DNA of 64,000 bases, taken from Hyphomicrobiales bacterium. GTDB lineage: Bacteria > Pseudomonadota > Alphaproteobacteria > Rhizobiales > Rhizobiaceae. Positions 27,849-37,691 of the stretch are shown here, in pieces. Below the pieces are notes generated by a model. The model was not told the DNA's origin, did not search any database, and saw only the letters and a program-made list of their open reading frames with translations. Numbering within the stretch: the stretch's first letter is position 1; every line of letters begins with the position of its first letter. The stretch spans positions 50,735 to 114,734 of the forward strand of contig JAFKJU010000024.1 in NCBI GenBank assembly GCA_017305935.1, written 5' to 3'. Position numbers and translations under genes: made by a program.

Positions 27849-29213
27849 ATGGGCGGCACCGGCGTCATTGACCATTTTCTTGAGGTCTTCACCCGCTACA
27901 TCGACAGCGGATTCGGGCTACTCAGCGGCGAAGTCGCCTTCATCGCCACCACCCTGATCGTCATCGACGTGACGCTGGCGGCGCTGTTCTGGAGCTGGGG
28001 CGCCGACGACGACATCATGGCCCGCCTGGTGAAGAAGACGCTGTTCGTCGGCGTGTTCGCCTACATCATCGGTAATTGGAACAACCTCGCCCGGATCATT
28101 TTCGAGAGCTTCGCCGGCCTCGGCCTGAAGGCTAGCGGCACCGGGTTCACCACGGCCGACCTCTTGCGCCCTGGCAAGGTCGCTCAGACCGGGCTCGACG
28201 CCGGACGGCCGCTGCTCGATTCCATCTCCAGCCTCATGGGCTACTGGTCGTTCTTCGAGAACTTCATCCAGATCGCCTGCATGTTCCTGGCCTGGGCGCT
28301 GGTGCTGCTCGCTTTTTTCATCCTCGCCATCCAGCTCTTCGTCACGCTCATCGAGTTCAAGCTGACGACGCTCGCCGGCTTCGTGCTGATCCCGTTCGGC
28401 CTGTTCGGCAAGTCGGCCTTCATGGCCGAACGCGTGCTCGGCAACGTCATCTCCTCCGGCATCAAGGTGCTGGTGCTGGCCGTCATCATCGGCATCGGCT
28501 CGACGCTCTTCTCAGAATTCACATCCGGTTTCGGCGGCCAGAACCCGACAATCGACGAAGCGATGGCGATCGTGCTCGCCGCGCTGTCGCTGCTCGGCCT
28601 CGGTATCTTCGGTCCCGGTATTGCAAGCGGCATCGTCTCCGGTGGTCCCCAGCTCAGCGCCGGAGCAGCAGTCGGCACTGGCCTGGCCGCAGGCGGCATG
28701 GTCGCGCTCGGCGCTGGCGCCGTCGGCGCCGCTGCGTCGGGTGGTGCTGCGCTGGCCGGTGGTGCCGCCGCCGCCGCTCGTGGCGGTGCTGCGATCGCCG
28801 GCGGCGCGTCCACCGCTTACAGCCTTGGCTCAGCCGGGCAGGCCGGCGCGGTCGGTGTCGCTTCCGGTCTCGGCGGGGTCGTGCGTGCCGGCGGCAGCGC
28901 CGCCGTCTCACCTCTGCGTCGCGCCGCATCGCGTGCCGCCGAAAGCATGCGCTCAAGCTTCAACGCTGGCGGCAAGGCCGCCTTTGAGGCGACAGGCGGC
29001 ACTTCCACCATGGGCTCGATCGGCGGTGACGCGGCCGGTGATGGCGCCGCTGCCGCCGGTTCCGCGAACGCCGGCGGTCCGCCGGCCTGGGCGCAGCGGA
29101 TGCGCCGATCCCAGCACGTGACCCATGCCGTCCAGGCCACGGCCCATGCCGTCCGCTCCGGCGACGCCCACGGCGGCGGCTCTTCCATCAATCTTTCCGA
29201 AGGCGATCGCTGA
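27849..29213 (+). CDS. trbL: TrbL (VirB6-like) channel protein
   Basis: 454 residues with six or more membrane segments between 20 and 300 (for example FFENFIQIACMFLAWALVLL), then an alanine/glycine-rich C-terminal domain (about 260-400) of low complexity. This is the polytopic inner-membrane channel component. Its stop overlaps the trbF start. Confidence 0.9.
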   Translation: MGGTGVIDHFLEVFTRYIDSGFGLLSGEVAFIATTLIVIDVTLAALFWSWGADDDIMARLVKKTLFVGVFAYIIGNWNNLARIIFESFAGLGLKASGTGFTTADLLRPGKVAQTGLDAGRPLLDSISSLMGYWSFFENFIQIACMFLAWALVLLAFFILAIQLFVTLIEFKLTTLAGFVLIPFGLFGKSAFMAERVLGNVISSGIKVLVLAVIIGIGSTLFSEFTSGFGGQNPTIDEAMAIVLAALSLLGLGIFGPGIASGIVSGGPQLSAGAAVGTGLAAGGMVALGAGAVGAAASGGAALAGGAAAAARGGAAIAGGASTAYSLGSAGQAGAVGVASGLGGVVRAGGSAAVSPLRRAASRAAESMRSSFNAGGKAAFEATGGTSTMGSIGGDAAGDGAAAAGSANAGGPPAWAQRMRRSQHVTHAVQATAHAVRSGDAHGGGSSINLSEGDR

Positions 29214-29892
29214 TGTTCAAACGACCCTCTACCCATTATGGCAAGGCCCCCGAGCCGGCGACGCCCTATCAACGCGCCACCCAGGTCTGGGATGAGCGCA
29301 TCGGCGCCTCGCGCGTGCAGGCCAAGAACTGGCGGCTCATGGCGTTCGGCTCGCTGATCCTATCGGCCGGGTTCGCCATCGCGCTCGTCGTGCAGTCAGC
29401 ACGCGGGACGATCGTACCCTGGGTGGTCCAAGTCGATCGCATCGGTCAGGCGCAGGCCGTCGCGCCCGCCGAGGCCGACTATCGTCCGACCGATCCGCAG
29501 ATTGCCTTCCACCTAGCGCGCTTCATCGAGCAGGTCCGGAGCATTCCGGCCGATGCGATCATCGTCCGGCAGAACTGGCTGCGCGCCTACGACTTCACGA
29601 CTGACCGCGGCGCCATGGCGCTCAATGACTACGCCCGCTCCAACGACCCCTTTACACGGGTCGGCCGGCAGCAGGTCGCTGTCGACGTCTCCAGCGTCAT
29701 CCGCGCGTCCCCGGACAGCTTCCGCGTCGCCTGGGTCGAGCGCCGATACGAAAATGGCCAGCTCGCCGAGACCACGCGCTGGACCGCGATCCTGACGATC
29801 GTCGTGCAGATCCCCCGAAACGCCGACCGGCTCAGGGCGAACCCGCTCGGCATCTACGTCAACGCCATCAACTGGTCACGGGAGCTTGGGCA

Positions 29893-29896
<4 letters not shown>
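29213..29896 (+). CDS. trbF: TrbF (VirB8-like)
   Basis: 227 residues with one membrane span (about 42-64) and a periplasmic domain holding PWVVQVDRIGQAQAV, FIEQVRSIPAD and a C-terminal NPLGIYVNAINWSREL. It nucleates channel assembly like VirB8. It overlaps trbL and trbG. Confidence 0.92.
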
Positions 29897-30938
<1,042 letters not shown>

Positions 30939-30942
<4 letters not shown>

Positions 30943-32159
30943 GCGAGAACCCGCCCCGGATTGAGGAAGTGCCGGACGACGATGCGCAGCCCCTGACCGG
31001 CGAGCCGGTCGGGCCTGCGCCGATGCGGCTGCGGGCCGAACCGCCCCGCGTCACCCGGTTGTCGCGGAAGGTTCTCGCCGGCCTCGGTCTTGTCGCCAGC
31101 GTCGGGCTCGGAGGTGCGCTGATCTACGCGCTTCAGACCCGCGACGCCGGTCGGCCGAACGACGAACTCTATTCGACCGAGAACCGCTCGACCGCTGACG
31201 GACTGGCCGGCCTGCCGCGAGATTACAGTGGCGTGCCACAGCTCGGTCCCCCTCTTCCCGGTGACCTCGGCCGGCCGATCCTTAGTACCCAGGATCGCGG
31301 ACAGCCGGTGCCCACACCCGGGACGGCCACGCCCAATCCCGGCATCAGCCCGGAAGAGCAGCGCCGCCTTCAGGAAATCGAGACCGCGCGCACCAGCCGT
31401 CTCTTCTCCGGATCGGAAAGCCGGGGCACACCCGCTGCTGCGGGAGCTGCCCCAGCGCTCGCGCCGGTGCCGGATTTGGCGAGCATTGGCCTCGCTCCGC
31501 CGCCCGCCACGCCCTCGGCGCAGGACCGGCAGAACGCGTTTCTGAACGCCGCGGCCGATCGCAGGACGGTTGCGCCCGATCGCGTCGCTGCGCCAGTATC
31601 GCCGAACGTCCTTCAGGCGGGAGCAGTGATATCCGCGGCGCTGATCACCGGCATCCGATCCGATCTACCCGGCCAGATCACCGCGCAGGTCACCGAAAAC
31701 ATCTACGACAGCCCAACCGGCCGTATCTTGCTTGTGCCGCAAGGCACTCGTGTGGTCGGGCAGTACGACAACAACGTGCAGTTCGGCCAGAGCCGAGTCC
31801 TGCTCGTCTGGACTCGGCTCGTCTTCCCGAACGGGCGCTCGATCGTTCTCGAGCGCCAGCCTGGTGCTGACGCTGAAGGGTTCGCCGGGCTGCAGGATGG
31901 CGTCGATTACCATTGGTGGGATCTGGCCAAGGCTGCGGGATTGTCGACACTGCTGAGCGTCGGCGCCGAACTCGCGGTCGACAACGACGATCAGCTCGTT
32001 CAGGCGATCCGGAACGGTGGGCAGGACACCATCAACGACGCAGGGCAGCAGATTGTGAGGCGTCAGCTCAACGTCGCGCCCACGATCACTATTCGGCCCG
32101 GATTTCCCGTGCGCGTTATCGTGACGCGAGACTTGGTACTGGAGCCATATGGAGGTTGA
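30939..32159 (+). CDS. trbI: TrbI (VirB10-like)
   Basis: 406 residues, GTG start. One membrane span (about 42-64), a proline-rich linker, and the conserved domain with VISAALITGIRSDLPGQITAQVTENIYDS, LLVPQGTRVVGQYD and GFPVRVIVTRDLVLEPY. It bridges inner and outer membranes and senses ATPase activity. It is the last Trb gene. Confidence 0.93.
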
Positions 32160-32161
32160 TG

Positions 32162-32398
32162 ATGTCGAAGCTTAAGCTAGGCCCCATCGCGGACGACAAG
32201 CCGCTTAAGGTACAGGTCGAGCTACCTGCAGCTCTCCACCAGGACCTTGTTGACTACGCCCACCTATTGGGCCGAGAGCAAGGTCAGTCCGCTGTTGACC
32301 CAGCTCGGTTAATCGTCCCGATGTTACAACGGTTCATCGCGACAGACCGTGGCTTCGCCAAAGCCAGGCGAACGTTGACGCCGGGGAGCGCCGATTAA
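32162..32398 (+). CDS. DUF2274 protein
   Basis: 78 residues, MSKLKLGPIADDKPLKVQVELPA followed by a RHH-like helical part. DUF2274 regularly closes the trb operon. Two adjacent ATG codons (32159, 32162); the second has better spacing from GGAGG. It may be an RHH DNA-binding protein. It overlaps the convergent LysR gene by 4 bp. Confidence 0.8.
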   Translation: MSKLKLGPIADDKPLKVQVELPAALHQDLVDYAHLLGREQGQSAVDPARLIVPMLQRFIATDRGFAKARRTLTPGSAD

Positions 32399-33291
32399 TC
32401 CGTGGTCCCCGCTCTAGAGGGGGTGTCGAAACACTTCAGCAGCAGCGGCAGAGTCGGGTTGTCGTTGTCACTGGAAGAAATTATAGCGGCCGTCGGCGCC
32501 CGCGCCGATGGGAGCGGGATCAACGCGATATCCGGCCGGTAGATCACGCTGGTGATGGTCAAGCCGAAGCCCTGTTCGACCATCGTCAGCAGGGTTTCTC
32601 GGCTGACTTGTTGGATCGAGAGTTGAACCGCTCCGTCTCCGGCGCCCACCATGCGCCGGAGTATGCCAGCGAGCTCACGCCCAGCGCCATCCGAGCGAAC
32701 GAGGAAGACTTCGTCACAAATGTCCTCCCACGACAGCTGTGGCCGTGCTGCCAACTCGTGAAGCGGGGACAATGCCACGAACAGATCTGGTTCGCAGAGA
32801 CGTCGAACTTGGAACTGAGGGCTCTTGCTCGCACTCAGGCTGATTGCTGCGTCCAGTAATCCGCGCTTCACCCCCAAAGTGTTTTCTTCTGAAGTGCCTT
32901 CCTCAAGCTTTACCTCGATCGTCGGATGTCTATTTCTGAATGCCGAGAGAATGTTGATGATCGGGCACGCCGGGAACGCTTCAAGCATTCCAAACCTCAC
33001 GAGCCCGGTCTTGAGTTTCCGCGCGGAGCGGATCTCCGTTGCGGCGTTACGAAGGTAGCGCGCTCCCACCACCGCTTGTTGAAGGAAGCGCTCACCTTCT
33101 GGAGTCAGCCCTGCCCCCGCTCGCGTACGCTTGAAGAGAGAAAAGCCAAGTTGGCGCTCAAACAGCTGCACACGTCGGCTGACGGTGGATTGCGATATCG
33201 ATAGGCGCTCCGCCGCTCGGCGGAAGCTGCCGGCCTCGGCGACCTGAACGGCGTACTTCAGGTATCGGAGATCAAGAGTCAGGTCGGGCAT
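32395..33291 (-). CDS. LysR-type regulator 1
   Basis: 298 residues. The N-terminal winged HTH (YLKYAVQVAEAGSFRRAAERLSISQSTVSRRVQLFERQLG) is followed by a periplasmic-binding-like effector domain. It directly follows trbI-DUF2274, a position where ICEs of this type often carry a LysR gene, so it may belong to the backbone and control transfer. It is only distantly similar to LysR 2 at 40774. Effector unknown. Confidence 0.88.
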   Translation of the reverse strand: MPDLTLDLRYLKYAVQVAEAGSFRRAAERLSISQSTVSRRVQLFERQLGFSLFKRTRAGAGLTPEGERFLQQAVVGARYLRNAATEIRSARKLKTGLVRFGMLEAFPACPIINILSAFRNRHPTIEVKLEEGTSEENTLGVKRGLLDAAISLSASKSPQFQVRRLCEPDLFVALSPLHELAARPQLSWEDICDEVFLVRSDGAGRELAGILRRMVGAGDGAVQLSIQQVSRETLLTMVEQGFGLTITSVIYRPDIALIPLPSARAPTAAIISSSDNDNPTLPLLLKCFDTPSRAGTTD

Positions 33292-33511
33292 GAGACCCGT
33301 CCGATCATACCGGCGGTCTCATCGGCGAACCGCCTGCGCCCGGTGAGCGGCACCCATGCACGTCCACTTTCATCGAGCCCACCCCCGCTAGCGCCTGGGG
33401 AACGAGCACGTCCGTTGATCTCAGATGTGGAATCCGAGCTGAGCCCCTCAATGAGCATGACCATGTCCGAATCTGTCATAGATGCATGCGGCGGTCATAC
33501 ATTTTCACACG

Positions 33512-33547
33512 CTTGAAGTCTATGCGCGAAGCATATATTCTTGCGGT
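33512..33547 (+). promoter_or_regulatory. Promoter and MarR-type operator of marR1 (site A)
   Basis: The operator AGTCTATGCG-CGA-AGCATATATT (33517-33539) overlaps a probable -10 TATATT (33534-33539) with TTGAAG (33513-33518) as -35. The start codon lies 8 bases beyond the -10, so the mRNA should be leaderless. Placement between -35 and -10 implies repression. Confidence 0.65.
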
Positions 33548-34081
33548 ATGGAGCCTGAGGTCGCCAAGTACCATTTAGGTGCACTCGCGTTGGCGGTTGC
33601 AGACAGCATCGCCAGTGTCTCGGCCTCGTTTTCACCAAGCGGCCCGGGGACCGCCGTGATGGTGTTACTCAGCATGGAGCCCGGACTGCCGATCAGCGTT
33701 TTGGCTACCTCGATCGGGCTTTCTCATGCCGGGACGGTGCGATTGATCGATAGGCTCGAGCGCGAACAGTTGGTGGAACGACGAAGACAAATCACCGACA
33801 GGCGGGCGCGCTTCATTCACCTCACCAATTCGGGGAAGAAGATAACGGACGCCTTGCTCAAGGCACGGGAGCAGGTGATCTCCGAATGTATTTCGCCCCT
33901 GTCGCCCAATGACCTCGACATTCTAGGCATGCTGTCGGAGCGGCTCCTTGTGGCAAACGGCTTCGACAAAGATGGCTCGGTCAGCCTTTGCCATCTGTGC
34001 GGCTACAGCAGGATCGCGCCTTCCCGTGGTAAAGCTAAGCCGGGGCGCTCGCCACGCTGGAACGTCGCATCAGAAGGCTGA
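33548..34081 (+). CDS. MarR-type regulator 1
   Basis: 177 residues. Winged HTH core GLPISVLATSIGLSHAGTVRLIDRLEREQLVERRRQITDRRARFIHLT. The C-terminus keeps a CxxC (LCHLCGYSR) but not the further cysteines seen in regulator 2 at 36756, its paralogue. ATG at 33548 has no ribosome site and follows the -10 by 8 bases; a longer start at 33482 would run through the promoter. It forms a two-gene unit with the YeeE gene, 26 bp downstream. A thiol-based oxidant sensor is likely from the cysteines and cargo. Confidence 0.8.
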   Translation: MEPEVAKYHLGALALAVADSIASVSASFSPSGPGTAVMVLLSMEPGLPISVLATSIGLSHAGTVRLIDRLEREQLVERRRQITDRRARFIHLTNSGKKITDALLKAREQVISECISPLSPNDLDILGMLSERLLVANGFDKDGSVSLCHLCGYSRIAPSRGKAKPGRSPRWNVASEG

Positions 34082-34107
34082 CGATATGATCAGGCAGGCT
34101 TGAAATA

Positions 34108-35067
34108 ATGGGATCGTTTGCGCTCGAACTTCTTCTATGCGTACTTGCCTTCGGGTTCGGATATGCGGCGAACCAAGGCGGAACCTGTTTAGTGGTGGCC
34201 GCTCATGAGTTACACAGAAGACAGCCGCCGAAAATGTTCGTCGGATTTCTCGCAGCGTCGGCAGCGGCAGGCCTGGTTGCGGTCCCGATAGTCTGGACGG
34301 GAACACTGGGCGCAACACTCGCACCCTCGACCAGCATCAATTTCCTCCTGCTCATCGGCGCCATCGCCTTCGGCCTCGGCGCACTCATTAATGACACATG
34401 CCTGCTCGGATCGCTGGCGCGGCTTGGGGATGGGGAGATGCGACTTCTAGCTCTACCCTTGGGATTAACGATTGGTATCTTGGTTGCCGACCATGGCAGG
34501 TTCGGCTACGATTCAACATGGCCAAGCTTAATCTCCAAACCGAGCGCAACAGGCCTCGTTACTCTCCTAGCCTTCCTAGTTGTGCTCGTGCTGGCACTCG
34601 TTTTCGTTTCCACGAAGAGCGTTCTGCGAACAAAGCCGGGTTGGTCGTTCGGCGCTTCGATGATTGGACTCGGTATCACTGGCGGACTTCTATATGCACT
34701 CTCGCCGGCCTGGACCTTCGCAGACGTGATTCAACGCGCCCTTCCTCTCAGAATGTCGCCGGCCGGCGAGGTCGCGCTCACTGCGGTGATCTCTTCGATC
34801 GCAGGCGCCCTAACCGCCTCCTTTCGCCAAGGCAATCTGCGTCTCCAACTGCCGACAGCCAATGGCATTCTGCGATCTATCGTCGGCGGCACATTGATGG
34901 GTATCGGCATCGCGCTCATACCCGGCGGGAATGATGGGTTGATCCTCGCAGCGGTTCCGACTCTTTCACCTGGTGGGATAGTCGCCTACCTTCTGATGAC
35001 GACGACAATCGTCTTCGGATTTGCAGCGCGTGGTAAGTTATTCCGGCGCTGCCTTTCACGGCCATGA
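34108..35067 (+). CDS. YeeE/YedE family transporter
   Basis: 319 residues with about nine membrane segments. The paired family motifs are present: NQGGTCLVVA near the N-terminus, NDTCLLGSLARLGDGE in the middle and IPGGNDGLIL near the C-terminus. Family members import thiosulfate or other sulfur/selenium species through conserved cysteines. It is co-transcribed with marR1. Base composition is lower in GC than the trb region. Here it may feed thiol synthesis under oxidant stress. Confidence 0.82.
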   Translation: MGSFALELLLCVLAFGFGYAANQGGTCLVVAAHELHRRQPPKMFVGFLAASAAAGLVAVPIVWTGTLGATLAPSTSINFLLLIGAIAFGLGALINDTCLLGSLARLGDGEMRLLALPLGLTIGILVADHGRFGYDSTWPSLISKPSATGLVTLLAFLVVLVLALVFVSTKSVLRTKPGWSFGASMIGLGITGGLLYALSPAWTFADVIQRALPLRMSPAGEVALTAVISSIAGALTASFRQGNLRLQLPTANGILRSIVGGTLMGIGIALIPGGNDGLILAAVPTLSPGGIVAYLLMTTTIVFGFAARGKLFRRCLSRP

Positions 35068-35105
35068 TAAGGGCAACAGAGGACTTGCCCTCCTGACATG
35101 AGCAT

Positions 35106-35537
35106 TTATCCCGACCGGGAATATCGGCTGACTAGCTCGTATGCCTTTGCAGGCCCTTGGACCATGATGACCACTTCAAAGGCCGCCGGCCCCAGAATCC
35201 TGTAGGTTGCATGGTAGGTGTCGTCTCCGCAGGCATAGACGCCACTCGCTTCCAACCCGGTATCCGTCCGCGAGAAACTCAAGCTGAGGAACTGCGTCCC
35301 GATATGAGGTCCGTCTGCGAACTCGACGACAACACTGTCCTCGCTCAAGCGATAGCGATACTGCCGGCACGCGGAGAATACTCTGCCATCTGCCAGTGTG
35401 AGAATGCCGCTCTCTCGATAAGCGAGCGCGCCTTCGCCGAAACGGGCGAAGACCGCGTCGCCATGCAGCTGAGCGCCTCCGGGCTCGATATCGCGACGGA
35501 GCATCCATGCCCCGCGGAGGTTCTGCAGGATTTGCAC
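35106..35537 (-). CDS. DUF6314-like protein
   Basis: 143 residues, starting with GTG 24 bp after the YkgB stop, so in one operon. The pattern LRGAWMLRRDIEPGG, FGEGALAYRESGILTLADGR, a basic-aromatic centre and C-terminal YHATYRILGPAAFEVVIMVQGPAK fits DUF6314, a lipocalin-like fold by memory. Two cysteines occur in the middle. Function unknown. Confidence 0.7.
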   Translation of the reverse strand: MQILQNLRGAWMLRRDIEPGGAQLHGDAVFARFGEGALAYRESGILTLADGRVFSACRQYRYRLSEDSVVVEFADGPHIGTQFLSLSFSRTDTGLEASGVYACGDDTYHATYRILGPAAFEVVIMVQGPAKAYELVSRYSRSG

Positions 35538-35561
35538 GCCGCCGTCACGAGAGGACCACAG

Positions 35562-36050
35562 TCACGAGGGCACAAGCGCCCCTCTGTGGCGGACCGAAGC
35601 ACGCAGCAGCACGAGGGACGCCGCTAGCAGAACTGCGTCCTTCAGTAGAAACTGCCCTGGTGCAGCCGAAATCGCAGGAAAGCCGCCGGCAGTCTGCTCC
35701 GCGACACCTGGAGTGGTGATGAAAAAGGTCAGCGTGATCAGATAGGTCGCTGCTGACATTAGTGCGCCTAGCGCAGAGAAGAGTGGACGAAATGCACCAA
35801 GGATCAGAACGAGACCGGTCGATAACTCGATAACGCCGATGAAATAGCTTTGCCCCTGCGTCCCGAACATGCCGAGCCAATTCATGATCGGGCTGTGTTC
35901 GATAAACGGGGCGATACCATAGGCCTCGTACGCTGTGAACTTCATCGCGCCGAACCACAGAAATACGATCACGAGAGCCCATCTAAGCAGGCCAAGATCC
36001 CTCCGACCGTGCTCGGGGACAAGAAATTCATAACGGTCGAAAATGCTCAT
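35562..36050 (-). CDS. ykgB: YkgB/RclC-like membrane protein (DUF417)
   Basis: 162 residues, four membrane segments. The conserved stretch FLWFGAMKFTAYEAYGIAPF and IEHSPIMNWLGMFG identifies the YkgB family, DoxX-related. In E. coli, RclC (YkgB) belongs to the rcl operon for reactive chlorine species resistance. Its promoter region carries the perfect operator at 36121-36143. It begins the ykgB-DUF6314 operon. This is the best single clue to the function of the cargo. Confidence 0.85.
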   Translation of the reverse strand: MSIFDRYEFLVPEHGRRDLGLLRWALVIVFLWFGAMKFTAYEAYGIAPFIEHSPIMNWLGMFGTQGQSYFIGVIELSTGLVLILGAFRPLFSALGALMSAATYLITLTFFITTPGVAEQTAGGFPAISAAPGQFLLKDAVLLAASLVLLRASVRHRGALVPS

Positions 36051-36120
36051 CTAAAATTCCTCAACAGTGGTCCCGTGGGAACGTCACGAACGTCGTCTAC
36101 GTGCTTCGGGCAGGCGTTGC

Positions 36121-36143
36121 AGTATATGCGCGACGCATATACT
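36121..36143 (-). promoter_or_regulatory. Perfect MarR-type operator of ykgB (site B)
   Basis: Arms AGTATATGCG and CGCATATACT are exact reverse complements around CGA. On the minus strand the outer part reads TATACT, a full-consensus -10 at 36126-36121, pointing at ykgB 71 bp away. The operator would occlude RNA polymerase. Confidence 0.8.
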
Positions 36144-36289
36144 AATAAGCGAGATATGTCGAGCGGCTGGTTCGCGCTTCGCTGCCTCACGAAGCCATCC
36201 TCATCGGCGATGCCTTTACCCAGCAAACGCGCGACCTTTGCGGGATTTTGACTTGATGGGGCTGGCGCTCCGGGTGGGCCTATAGCCCG

Positions 36290-36484
36290 TTGGCAAACGT
36301 CCAGCCTGTACGGATGGACGCGGCCCTGGACGAGATAACCATGCCCACCGAAATCGTAGCAGCGATCGCCGCAATCCCCGACGTCGTGGAGCACGGACTG
36401 TTCCTCAATGGGATTGATACAATCGTGATCGCGCGCGGTGACACGATGGAAGTGCGACGCCGGGGGCAAGCTAGGTCTCGCTGA
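36290..36484 (+). pseudogene. rpiA: Fragment of ribose-5-phosphate isomerase A
   Basis: The frame ends EIVAAIAAIPDVVEHGLFLN then GIDTIVIARGD, which looks like the C-terminal 50 residues of RpiA (typical IPGVVEHGLF). No N-terminal part is found upstream. It is a relic, probably of an earlier cargo gene. The assignment is from pattern only. Confidence 0.5.
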
Positions 36485-36719
36485 TCTGCACCTGCGCGGC
36501 CTGGATGACAGCGCTGACGCGGAGTGATTCTCGGGCGCGACCTACGGCGATTCCGAGCGAAAAGGCTTGCCCTATAGCCGCCAGGTATCAACGGTTCCGC
36601 TGCCTTAACGAGCCGGACCCGTTTTTTTCGGCGCGCTCGATCAGTCGAAATCCTCCGAAACCCTTTTAAAACAGGACATTTTCCACAAGCCGCGCGGAGG
36701 AAGAGGACCACGGTATGGC
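36485..36719 (+). other. Intergenic sequence before marR2
   Basis: Together with 36051-36289 this is gene-poor DNA around the rpiA relic. It contains a T7 run at about 36621-36627 without a clear stem. I see no gene. It ends in the marR2 promoter. Confidence 0.4.
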
Positions 36720-36755
36720 TTGCTGTCTATGCTCCGCGCACATATAGATGTGGCA
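36720..36755 (+). promoter_or_regulatory. Promoter and operator of marR2
   Basis: TTGCTG (36720-36725), 17 bp, TATAGA (36743-36748), then ATG 7 bases later at 36756. An imperfect palindrome, TCTATGC to CATATAGA (36726-36748), fills the spacer and -10, with the left half-site GTCTATGC shared with site A. As for marR1, the transcript should be leaderless and self-repressed. Confidence 0.6.
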
Positions 36756-37295
36756 ATGGATGGACCTCGAGATCGAAACATTTTCGGGGCGTTCGCACTC
36801 ATGATCAGCGACGACATCGTTCGCGCTAGTTCATCGCGGGCGCCGGAAGCTGGACCCGCCGCCTCAGCGCTGGCGTTGCTCGCGCACAAGCCCGGGCTCT
36901 CGATCCGTATGCTTGCGATCGGGGTGGGCCTTTCACATGCTGGAACTGTTCGCCTGGTGGATAGATTGGTAAGCGAGGGATTGATCGAGCGTAGGGAGCA
37001 TTCGACAGACGGGCGCGCGCGATCCCTCTATCTTACTCCAACTGGCAAGGTCGCGAGCGACGAGGTCCTGGCCTCGCGCGATCAAGTGATTGCCGAAGGG
37101 CTATCGATCCTTAATCCAGACGAACTGAAAACCTTATCGGACATCGCTGAACGCGTTCTCCGAAATCGCTTGGAAAACCTCGAGCAGTCATACCGCATCT
37201 GCCGCTTGTGCTGCTACGAGGGCTGCACGAACTGCCCCGTCGATGCCGAATTGCATGAGCGAGGTGTGGACCGCGAGAAGAACGACGACGCGTAG
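36756..37295 (+). CDS. MarR-type regulator 2 with cysteine cluster
   Basis: 179 residues, paralogous to the gene at 33548: GLSIRMLAIGVGLSHAGTVRLVDRLVSEGLIERREHSTDGRARSLYLT is the winged HTH. The C-terminus has five clustered cysteines, ICRLCCYEGCTNCPVDAE, a layout seen in a subgroup of MarR proteins and suited to metal binding or thiol oxidation. It is the best candidate for the sensor-repressor of the ATATGCG palindromes. In-frame starts at 36720 and 36729 fall within the promoter. Confidence 0.8.
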   Translation: MDGPRDRNIFGAFALMISDDIVRASSSRAPEAGPAASALALLAHKPGLSIRMLAIGVGLSHAGTVRLVDRLVSEGLIERREHSTDGRARSLYLTPTGKVASDEVLASRDQVIAEGLSILNPDELKTLSDIAERVLRNRLENLEQSYRICRLCCYEGCTNCPVDAELHERGVDREKNDDA

Positions 37296-37306
37296 GAGAC
37301 TCGCAA

Positions 37307-37426
37307 TTGCGGCAGCTCAACGCTGCTCAGATGGCGGGGCTTCATAATGTCAGCGAGCCTACCATCAGCCGCATTCTTTTGGCTACGCGTCAAGCCGGCC
37401 GATCGGGCATGGCGGTCTCATTCTAA
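37307..37426 (+). pseudogene. HTH-encoding remnant, possibly from a resolvase C-terminus
   Basis: A short frame starting at TTG with AGGAGA upstream reads LRQLNAAQMAGLHNVSEPTISRI, like the C-terminal HTH of serine recombinases. The catalytic domain is absent. It could instead be a small regulator of 39 residues. 37427-37691 downstream holds nothing I recognise. Confidence 0.35.
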
Positions 37427-37691
37427 TATGTCGGTGATCGCCCCACTTTTAGCCGCTCAATTGATCGGAACGCGGTTTCGGAAGCGGCCGTTCAAACCAC
37501 TCGCTGCATTCCCATTTCTCTATGTCCGATAGGTAGTTTCGGGGAAAAGCAGTCGGGAACAGGTTTCGGGAACGCATGCTCCGGCAGGAGCGCAGCGCGC
37601 GTCCCACACGCGTTTTCCCGGTAGAGCTTCCCAATCGGCAAAGTGCGGGCCACCTCAGACTGCGAACGCGAAAAACCGCCTGGCTGGTCAC

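Noticed and set aside
33482..33547. Longer start for marR1
   Set aside because: It would run through the -35, operator and -10; the paralogue marR2 starts at the equivalent place after its -10.
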